Shown one piece after another: positions 44,978 through 55,700 of a DNA stretch of 64,000 nt (position 1 is its first letter; every line of letters begins with the position of its first letter). The stretch lies in NCBI RefSeq assembly GCF_016859285.1, contig NC_053416.1, positions 956,501 to 1,020,500 on the forward strand, given 5' to 3'. Origin of the DNA: Xiphias gladius. Taxonomy: Eukaryota > Chordata > Actinopteri > Istiophoriformes > Xiphiidae. The position numbers and the translations under genes are program-made. The notes beneath the pieces were generated by a model. That model worked only from the letters and a program-made list of their open reading frames with translations, was not told the origin of the DNA and did not search any database.

Positions 44978-45030
44978 TAAATATATACATATATATATTT
45001 ATATATTATATATATATATATATATATATG
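44978..45030. repeat. (AT)n-rich microsatellite
   Basis: Interrupted then near-perfect AT dinucleotides ('tatatatatatatatatatg'). Confidence 0.95.
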
Positions 45031-46049
45031 GTGTGTACATGAATTGTTTCCACTAAAAACTAAAGTCATTCTGCGTCATTTTTACAGCCATGAGATCATC
45101 AGGAGGGAATGAACACTTGAATATAGACTTTTATTTTTCAGTTGCATAAAAATACATCATCTCATCTGTCTTCTGTAGAGAATTTGTCCAAAAGAAAAAG
45201 AAAAGAAAGAAAAACTATTTACACTTTGAAAATACTTGTGTGAATGCTTTCATAGATGTGCTTTTAGTTCCCTTTAACATCTTGAATAAAACTCTAGCAG
45301 CCCTTTTTAAAGTTGTATCTCACTCTGGTAGATTGTTGTCATGTTTCAGCACAGCAAATTATGTTCCACCCGAAATACGATCCCGCTTTTCTCCAGGTAC
45401 GAATCGGGGTCTAAGTCATAAATCACATATCGCGGTTTGGTTACAGCAGAGTTTTAGTGTCACCACGTGACGACCTTTCTGCTCTTTCGGGGGAAAAAAA
45501 ACACCAAAAATTTAAAGTGCTTAAAGTTTTCATCGGAAACGTTTGTTGTGGATCGGAGTTTCACAGCCTGGAAGGTGGCGATAAAGCCGAGATAGAAACA
45601 GTTCAAGACACGAGAACCTCGCAGATTTCGCTGAAAAGCAAAAGTTTGTTTTTTGGGTTTTTTTAAATTAAAAGTGGCAAATACTCTTTTGGGAATTAGC
45701 TTATTTCGTTTTGAGTCGGAGAGTTAAGTTAGTAAGACTGATACCACTCTCACATGTGACACCAGAGCCAGCAGCTGGTTGGCTTAGCACGGAGGCTGGA
45801 AACAGGAAGAAACAGCGAAACGACTTTCTGAAGGGCAGTTATCGAGGTTACTTCTCAGGAGTGTGATATTATTCTACGTTACGAACATCCTGTCTTATTT
45901 TCTCTTTTATTGTTTTCTCATGATCACGTAAAAAGGACCCGCAGTTCAAGCTTTCATCGTAAAAATTATTTCAGTCTTTCTTTTGAACGGCGACTAATTG
46001 ATCAGGAAAAAATGGTTTTGATAGTTTGGGAAATTTACACTGAAACGTT

Positions 46050-46295
46050 CTAATTAGTGCTGCATTTAACAATCATTTCCATTATCAACTTAGATTCAGT
46101 AACTGTTCGTTTAGTAAATGTCAAAAATAGTGAAAAGTTGCCAATGAGAACATTGCGAGGTCCACGTTGACGTCTTCAGACGCCTTGTTTTGTCCGACCA
46201 GCAGTCCAAAACAAAGAGACGCAGGAAATCAAACACCTGCAGTTACTGTTCTGATTGACTGATCGATCAATTGACTTATCGTTTCAGTTCTAGTT
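46050..46295. repeat. Copy of the 'AATCGATTAA' dispersed repeat family
   Basis: Runs from 'agtgctgcatttaacaatcatttcc' through 'cgccttgttttgtccgacca' to 'gatcgatcaattgacttatcg' and 'tttcagttcta'. Good match to the family core. Confidence 0.65.
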
Positions 46296-48418
46296 ATAAC
46301 ACAAAAACACAGTTAAACTAATATTAAACTGATATTTTGTGGCTTCAACGAGAGAAAACTCGTTACGCTGAGAAGGTAAAATCACTTTCTTCTAAATTGC
46401 GCAAAAACAAAATCCAAATAATCCAAATCCGTATTCTTGAAAGCGAAAGTTAATCAAAAATAACGTCAACTAGACGTCCGCATCCTCGCGTTCGTAGGAA
46501 AAACCTACGAACTGGACATCGACTTCAGATCATTTTGTCGACGTGTACAGTTTGTCCTCGTCCTCTCCGGGCCTCTAAGAATAAACCAATCCGTGAGATT
46601 CGAGGGAAGCACGGATCACAGGAAGGGTCGGTCTCTGCGTTCTGACCGTCGGTGCTGAGAAATCACTGCGTTTCTGCCAGAGTGAAATATTGCTTTAATA
46701 CTGAAGACACGTCGACCGGTTACTCGCTCAAAACATCCGTCTCAGTGGCGACAAAACAGAACAACACAAAGAGAGAGAGAGAGAAGCGCACTGATCAAAG
46801 TATCACTGGCGTCAGGAGAAGGAAAATAAAAAGGTAAAGGGTTTTTACATGGACCAACAGAAGGAAGCTTTAACCTCTAATCTTACATCCACGCTGAGAA
46901 CATCTGCTCTGCTTCTCGTTAAAATGAGAAACTTTTCACGTTATAACAAGACATTTGTCACGTTTTCTCGTTTCTCCTGTTATTATTGCAACATATCACT
47001 TCATCCTGTTACTTTGCCAAACCAAACGTTTCTCGCTATAACAGGTCGGTTTTTGTTGTTACGAGAAGAAACTTCCATTTGGTGAAAAAGGTCCATCATT
47101 GCCTGAACAAGAACAAAAATAATAAAGCAGTTTGTCAAAACTCTTGAAAACGTGACGTTTCATGGGTGAAGCTTCTGCGAGAGGAAGTGTCAAGAGGCCG
47201 AAATCATCTCAGCTTATCGTCCGTCATGAAACAGAAGATACAGGTAAACAAATGTCATTGGAGGTTTTTCTTTTTTAAAACCGGCGTTCAGCGGTGTCAG
47301 AGGAGGCTTTGCTGCTACCCGACCGACAGATGTCATTAAATATCATTATGTCAGATACTGTCCTCCGATTTGAACCGATCGAGACCTGCAACCCGCCGTT
47401 CACAGCATAATTTAACTGTCTGAGTCAGGTCCCGGTATAACGCCCAGTGGTTCCGACCGGTACCGAAGTGCCGGTGCGGTGGTGAGAGCCTGACGTCAAA
47501 CAGCGAGGGGGCCCAGGAGAGGAGCGGAACCTCCAGCTCTGTCGGACACGTACATTCAACGGAAAGAAAAAAACGAGCGGACCTGCAGCGATTTGAGCCT
47601 CGAGACACTTCTGGGAATCTGTGCTACGGTGGGACCAAAAGGGGAAATCCAGTAAGGACGAGACAAAAACATACACATAATGAATACTGTTCTTCCGGTA
47701 GCACGGCTATTGTAAGATTGTTCCTACAAAACCGGCATTTTGACGAAGAATATTTGGCTTAAAAACATTCGTTGGAGCAGAAATTCATACGAGCACCAGA
47801 GTGAAAGCTACTGACGTTCAACTACAGAGACCAAGAGTCCACGTCACATTGTGATCCAGCTACATAGAAGCAAGTTCCCCTCTTCATACCTACCAACAGT
47901 ATGGGATGGTGAGTGTGCAAAGTTCAAAACAACACAAAGAAAATAGCCTCAAAGCCACAGTTTGTGTCTGTACAGCTGCATGAGTTTGGCCACGTGTCGT
48001 TAGGGCTGAGGAGAGTCTATCCTGCTTCTCGCCAGGTCCAAGTCTGTCAGTTATTGGTCATTGAAAAAAAACAAAAAAAAACGCAACTTTCTTCTGAAAA
48101 AGCTTCAGACTTTTCCAACTGTGTCTCTACACGTTTGCTGATTATAAAAATCTAAACCAAAAACCTGTGGCTGCGTTTTCAAGAACATTTGTGAATTCAC
48201 AAATGTTGATGGTGAAACCGCAAATTCCGCTGCCACGAACAAACTTAATATCAGGATCACTACCACAGCGACGTCTCGGCATCAACACGCCGGGCAGATT
48301 CAGAGTCTTTCATCCTTCATCAGGTAGGAGCCTGATTCAAAGCAGAATGTTGCCAGTTTGGCTTTTGTTTTATACCTATAATCTCTCCCTCAAAGTAAGG
48401 TACCGGTACCAAACGGAT

Positions 48419-48545
48419 ATTTTCTGACTGGATAAAACACAATACAACTGATGCTGAACTGTGTTTCACTGTTGTGCATCGAGTCCATTTTTTAAGTACA
48501 ACCCGCCCAGAATTATCCGGACAGCAGCAACCTGTACCGAACCTC
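48419..48545. repeat. Segment repeated at 49720-49895
   Basis: 'tttctgactggata', 'tgtgtttcactgttgtgcat', 'cgcccagaattatccggac' and 'cctgtacc' recur in the same order about 1.3 kb downstream, with an insertion in the second copy. Adjacent 'ggtaccggtaccaaacgg' suggests an interspersed repeat with a ggtaccggt palindrome. Confidence 0.65.
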
Positions 48546-49719
48546 AGGTACCGTATCGGCACCGGTATCGAAAGCTTTCACTTCGCGCGCCGCTCCGACC
48601 TCCGAAGCGTAAACGTGATTATTGTCCGTCTCGAGAAGCTTCGCGTTGTTACTGGACATTTTAAAGCTGCGTCTTCGGGCCCGGTTTAGATCCGAGCGCT
48701 GAGGTCGGGCCGGCGACTGACCCAAACTAATCCGGAATCATTTTCATTTGCATTTCTCAGAAGCAGGACAGACTCCCAAAGGCCGCAACGAGTCGAGAAA
48801 AAAAAAAAAAAAAAAGCAGGAAAACCAGAAAAAAAGCAGCAAAACTTAACAGCATTTCTTACATGGCAAAATGTTACCGAGCAGTAACAGAGAGAAAGAT
48901 CCAAATGATCTAACTACTGTGCAAAGTTGTGATAATAGAAAATAAAATGTCAAATCTGTCACTAAAAAAGATTTGGAAAGATTCGCTGAAGGAACTCAGC
49001 AGCGCCCCACGCTCGCCCATTCACCTCAATTCATTGCTTTTCTTCAGGGGGAGGGGGAATAAAGACACTTCCGTAGAAACAGCTTATTACAGACTATGTA
49101 CAAAACATATGTCACAGGTGACGGGTCAGGTAACTAGAAAAGAGCAGGATGCTCTTGCAAAAGAGCTTCCTGTCAGCGTGGGAAGTCAAATCTCTCAGAG
49201 CCGATGTCAAATCAACACGTGTGGAGAAAACGGCGCGAATGTCGCTGCTGCGAAACGCGACGACACGTTCAGGCACGACGATGAGCGAGAGTACAAAACC
49301 GTGCAATACCGCGCGAGGGCAAAAGGCCGAGGCAGAAGTGCAGCTCGTTTCCGAAACCCTCACCACCTCCGACCCCTCTGGGGAGACCGAGTCGCGGCTT
49401 CGTGCACTCGTACTGAATCTTCACAATAGTTTCTATCAAAGACAAAGAGAGAAAAAAAACACGCGCGTGCTCATCCAAGTAACATTTCTGAGGGGTGGGT
49501 GATGGTCGCGGGGGGTGACTCTGACTGTTACGGAGCCTCGGGTGGGACGTTTGCGGCAGATACGTTCTCATCTGCTGTGCCGGGTCTTTTCTGGTCGACC
49601 CCAGACAGTTTCCGGTCTGCACCACGAGCTCAAGCGGATTTTGGAATGAAACCGTTAAAATACTGACCGGACCCCCGAGGGCTGGCGGACCGCGGTCCCC
49701 ATTATTTTCACAATATTAA

Positions 49720-49895
49720 TACGGATATTTTTTTGACTGGATATCACACGGTACAGGAGATATGTGAGAAAAGCCCATCAGATAAACTGATGTTCAAAAC
49801 AGCGACGTGTGTTTCACTGTTGTGCATCAAATGAGTCCGTTTCTTAATTACAGCCTGCCCAGAATCATCCGGACCACGGAAATCTGTACACCAGC
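49720..49895. repeat. Second copy of the 48419-48545 segment
   Basis: 'tttttgactggata', 'tgtgtttcactgttgtgcat', 'gcccagaatcatccggacc' and 'atctgtac' align with the first copy. It has about 40 extra bases in the middle. Confidence 0.65.
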
Positions 49896-52053
49896 GACAT
49901 GAGCTCATACCCCGACGACAGAATTATTGCCCGGCCCCAGGATTACCACTGAAATCTGAAACGAAGGGGATCTCTCTGAAGTGGACAAAAGAAAGACTCC
50001 AGAGCCGTCACCACGAGGACCGAGGTCGGTTCTGATCTTAAAATAATCAACTGCTGTAAGTCCGGATCAGCACGGCGCTTCCTGCAGATTCACTATGTAC
50101 AATCAGACCCTGCAAGAGAACTGAGCGCACGTCAGCCGCTCCGACCGTCAGTATTCACAAATAGATACACTATTCACAAACAGAAGTGGTGCTGCAGACC
50201 ACAGGTTCTTCATTCTTCTACTGACTGGGAGCCAGTTTAGCAAACTAGTCTCATCGCACTACAAAACCCTCGGCCAAAGTTCAACAAACTGCAGGCGAAT
50301 CTTTAAAGTCTGTCAAGTTTCTTCTAGGAAAACCAGAAGGCTTCAGTCAGGGTGACTCAGCTGCGACAGACGACTAAAACATTTCGTTAAAACACAAAAA
50401 TCTTAGGCTTCAATGACTGAAACTATGTTCAGTAGCTGGTTTGGACTCTCAAATTCCAGACAGAAAGGTACTCAACAATTACCACTTTTGGCTGTGGTTT
50501 TTTGTTTTTTTACAGTGTTTCATGGGACATTCAGGTTTTCGTATACGTAGCTATCTGTCCTGTTGACTTCATCTTCAGCCGACGTTCTACAGATATACTC
50601 CATGAAATTTGACGTCAGAAATGATATGATGCACAATAAGTGAGTAACCCTGGTTCACTGATTTGATTAAGTGCTGGCAGGGTCCAGATGTTACTCTACG
50701 GATCCGTCAGTCATGGACACTCATGACTTCGGCCTCAGGACCTCGTCTACAAAAATCGGAGGATTTTTACATCTTCCCGATAGAAAGCTCCATAAATTTA
50801 CAAACTTGATTTCCAACAAGTACAACTCCAGGACAAAAAGCAGAATACTGAGCCAAGTTTCTCAGTTTCCTTTAGTTCCTGCAGGTGTTGACTGGATCAC
50901 TGAAGGTGGAACCAGATGTTCCTGAAATGCCTCGACTCCTTTGGAGAGACGATTCCGATCGATATTTTGTCGTCTCCTACGTCTGTGTCTTGACTACAAC
51001 TCAAGACCTTATCACAGCTTCTTCAGAACCTCCAAATCATGGATCAGAGAAGATCTGGAACATAAAAAGCATGGACCGATGAGTCAGATCGGACTTCAGC
51101 CGCATCTTCCAATGGGCAGCCTCGAGATTTCGTCCATGCAAGAAGCATAAAAATCAGCTAGGTCTCATTTCGGGCCCTTCGGTGTCCGCAGAACCGCTCA
51201 GTGTGATTGTGCCATTGCAAGTTCTCAGAGAAATGCAGCCAAGGAACACGACTGTCTCCTCTGAGCTGAACGTAGGGGTCGTTCAGACACGTCCGTGTGC
51301 TTTGTTCTTTTACTGTTGCACAACATGTATGAAAATTACGTTTTTTTCCTCTTAGTAACGAATCTGGATCAACCACGTAGCTTATTTGATGCTCGGGTTC
51401 ACCAACACGTTGCCTGTTTCTCATCGCCTATACTCATCCCTCTCTGTGAGACTGCAGAGACGTATATGCGCATCTTTGCAGAGACATAATTCCAGCCTTA
51501 TGCCCGACGACACAACCAGCGTGTCCTCAAAAAGTTTCCCAAAGATTTTTCACGATCTCGTGATGGCGCTGATGATGAATCCTATGCGAACTGTCTGATT
51601 TGTGGAGGAGGTCTGGGTTCATGCTATGACCCTCTGTGCTCTGAAAGGGACAAAGCGAAAGTCTTTCTTCCCGGCTGTTGGAGCAACACGGAACAACGTT
51701 AGTCCGACATGGACTGAACTGGGATTAACTGAATTTAGATTGAGGGATTACCCAATGAGATTAGTGGTACTGGGTTTAAATATCCAGCCAGCCATTTGGA
51801 TGAGCTTCTAGGCTGCAAAAAAATATCCAGGTATTGAATACTGAACTGAAAGCAAAGACATGTCTCAACCTTCAGATCTCAATCTCCTGTGGTTCCTCTG
51901 TCCGTCAAATGTGGTCGCAGGAAGAGACGGGACGTACAGCGATGCTGGCAGGTGGTTCGGACAGAAATAAGGTGCAATGAGGGTCGATGTTCCTCCAGGT
52001 TTGTGGGTCTCTGGAGAGGCTCGTGGGCAGTCCGCGCCCACAGTGGGTAGGGT

Positions 52054-52734
52054 TTAGTGTCCGGGGCGCTGGTGGGAGCTGAAGGGGGAGAAGGAGGGGG
52101 GAGGAGAGAGGGACAGAGGGCTGGACTGAGGACTGACGCCTCCTGCTGGTGGAGAGTCTGCCGTCGACTGAGAGACACTGAGGGGGAGGAAGCGGGAGAC
52201 AAGAGGAGAGACGGGAAAAAGGGGCTTTATTCATGACTTTTCATTTATCATTGGATACTAATACTGAACGACTGCGTGTGTGTGTGTGTGTGTGTTTCAG
52301 GTGAACCTCACCTGACCGTGTAGCTGCTGCGGTGGGCGGGATCTGTTACCCCTGCAACAAAAAGCTTCTTTGGGGGTCCATCGGACTCCACTCCACCTGA
52401 TAAATGAAGGTTCACTGATTTACAGGCATTTAGATACATGTGCAGGTCTCAGGGTGAGAGCAGTAGAGAGACTGGAAAACATTCCCCCAAGGCAGGACTC
52501 TATCTGAGGGGTATTCCAGAAAACACGGCGAAACCAGCCCGGAATGAAATCTGGACTTGTGATCCCACAACGTTTAGTGTCCAGAGATGCTACGTGCAAC
52601 GATTTAAGCAGACTGGCCTTTGACCTAAGATGAGTTTGAACAAGTTGGCTTCGCATATTTTTCACCTTTGTGTAACAGCGCAACCTAGTGGCCAACTAAG
52701 TGTACTTAGTTACTTTCCACCACTGATATGAGAC

Positions 52735-52780
<46 letters not shown>

Positions 52781-55700
52781 TTACCTTTCCTCTTCAGTGG
52801 AGTTAATGCAGGCCATCTCACGGTGGCACTGACTGCTGGTCTGTTGGACAGTGAACATCCATGTAAGTGCAAACAGACACAACCTGCTGCCGCTAAACGC
52901 AGAATGAAACCAGAAACAGGTTTTTCTGTGTGTGTGAGTACCTGAACCTCCTGGTGGGACTCGGGGAGGAGTTGGGTGTGACACCGCTGTCCTGCGACTG
53001 AAACCACTGAAGAAGAAAAGGTGGAAAACAGAAAACTCAGTCGGTCTAAACGCCCCCATCTGAATTCAGACTGAAACCTCTGACCTGGATTTTGTTTGAA
53101 GAGTCTAATTCAGATCAATCTACAACTTCTGATCTGGATTCATTCCAAACCCTCTGATCAGGATCAGTCTAAACAGTCTGCTCTGGCTTCAGTCTAAACC
53201 ATGGAACCAGGCTTTATTTTTACAAGTCTGATCTAGATCAGTCTGAAACCTCGGATTTGGATTCACGCTAGACCCTCTAATCTGGATTCAGTGTGAACAG
53301 TCTGATCCAGATTCAATCCGAATACTCTAATATGGATTTAGTTTAAAACCATCTCATCTGGAATCACTCTAAACCCTCTGGTCTGGACTCACCTAAACAG
53401 ACTCATCTGGATATAGTCTGAACCCTATAATCTGGATTCAGTTCAAACAATCTGATCTGAATTCAGTCTGAACCTCTTATCTGGATTTAGTCTGAATAGT
53501 CTGATCTGGATCCAGTGTGAATTCTGTGTGTACGCCCTAATCTAGATTTAGTCTCAAGTGTCTGAAACAGTCTGAACAGTCTAATCTGACTTCACTTTGA
53601 AACCTTTAATCTGAATTAAATCTGGAATCTAACACTGACCCGGATAATGTCTGAACCTTCTAAACTGAATATAGTCTTAAGAGTGTCATCTGGATAAGTC
53701 TAAACAGTCTGATCCCGATTCAGTCTGAGCCTCTGATCTGGATTCAGTATGAATCCTCTGATGTTGAACTAGAAATGAATTTGGTGAGTAAAATGCCCTA
53801 AATGACACGAGCCAAAACCAGAAAATGTCGAATTAAGAGCTGACGTGGAGATGCTCACCACTGATGCGTGGTCGTGCCATTGACTGACTGGAGGAACTGG
53901 GATCAGACTGGAAGAACTGGGAGAGAGGTGGAGGGGAGGAGGGGTTAATTATACTTGGTTTAAACTTCAAGGAGGCGGAACAGTGTCGTGTAAGTGCTCT
54001 ACCTTAGTCTCTGCAGACTCCCTCTGAGCGTCATCTCCATGTTCTCCTCCTGTATTGCACACAAACAAACAGCTGTTATTAACCTCCATGTTGACGTCAG
54101 GTTCAGGGTCTGCCCCAGTACCAGTACTTGCCAGAGTGCCCAAGTGCCTGTTAAGACCGCAAGAGTGTGAAGGTCTATCAGAGTTCACTGAGACACGCTT
54201 CTTTTTAAAACCACATAAGTGCAATTTAATACCTTTTTCTCAGTCTTAACTTATACAAAAGACTGAAAACCAGTGGGAACAATGATGCTTAAAATTATTG
54301 ATCACGTTCATTAATTTACTGACGTTTAAATCCCACTTTTGTCGGTACTTCCCAGCTGTATATAACAATTAATTCTTAGTAATATAATAATCAGTTAATG
54401 TCACCTGGACCCAGATAAGTGGCAGGAAACAGTTGGGTAGATTCGCCATCTAAAAAATAATTAAGTTTTTGCTCAAATTTACATTGTATTTTTATTAAAA
54501 AGCTTCTCGCAGCACAACATAGTGTCTCACTTGTAGTTTATAGACGTTTAACATCAAAAAAAGTTTTAGCAGATGTTCCTGTTTACAGCAGGCAAGAGAA
54601 ATGTTCAAGACCGCAGTTATTAAATTTAAGAGTTTTTAATACCTTCTAAAGGTCTTTTTTTCAGGAAACTGAATTTAATGCCTTTTCAAGACCTGTAGAT
54701 ACCCTGAACGAGGACATCCCATCAGTCACAGACAAATACTCTACATGGAACAACTGGCCTGAGGTGATTTGTTGGAACAAGTCAGCTCTTCCAGGTCATA
54801 TCACAGTAATAACTAGTTCACAGTAAAAACAACACATTCAGGAGCTGAGAGCAGAAATACAATTAATAAAGACATTAATTTGAGTCGTCTAGAAACACAC
54901 GGGTCTGTATCTGAATCTTAAATGTTTTAAAGACAAAAAATATTTTTCAAATTCTTTGATAAAAGGATATGATATGTGATATTTATCTTGACCGTGTGTA
55001 ACATAATTTGAAATATTTAAAAACCTGACACCTATTGGAATCAAATCAATGGGGTTGAAATGATGGATGTTCATTTAAGTCAAATACTAGAATTCAATTT
55101 CATCGATTTATTCATTCTCCATTTCCTGGTTCACCTCCAGCCTGTTTAGATGTCAGGACAGAGACGGTGCTGCGTCGGTGTGAATGGATAGAAAAGAGAA
55201 ATGTTGTGGGCGAGGAGGAAGTCTGAACTCTGTCTGTCCTCACCTGCCTCTTCTGGTCGAGTCTGTCTCCGGTCAGAGAGAAAGGAGAGAGAGGGACGAG
55301 CTGAAAGGCGAGACGAAAAAGACACCAAGGATTGAAAGTCAGCAGGGCTTGATGAGAGAAGGCAAACAACACACAACAAAACTAGGAGCTAAAAGAGGCT
55401 CAGGCTCTCTTTGGGAATAACATCACCAGCAGAACATTACACAGAGACATTAGTCTTTTTCAGACATGGAAAACCTCATATATCAGGCTCCATCTCCACG
55501 GTGACAGAGACACCATGCCAGCTGATATTTGGCTCCTAGAGAGAGAACAGTGCTCAGCTAAAGAAAGTTATGACAACGAGGACAAAGAGCGTTTCCGGTC
55601 TCTCGCAGGCTGCATCTCTGATGGGTTTAAAAACTTGATGATTTGACTTCAGCCCAATCCTTGTGAAAGTAGCCCAAGTTTTCAATTTTCATTTAGGAGA

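Larger units (their letters stand above)
42349..52053. other. 9.7-kb region without a supported gene
   Basis: AT-rich, repeat-laden DNA between bap18 and the PABIR-like gene, which converge on it. It holds repeat copies at about 44110-44720 and 46050-46295, an AT microsatellite near 44978-45030, a poly-A run at 48799-48816 and two related segments at 48419-48545 and 49720-49895. The missing last exon of bap18 could be here, but no candidate stands out. Open frames are short and show no recognised protein. Confidence 0.6.
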
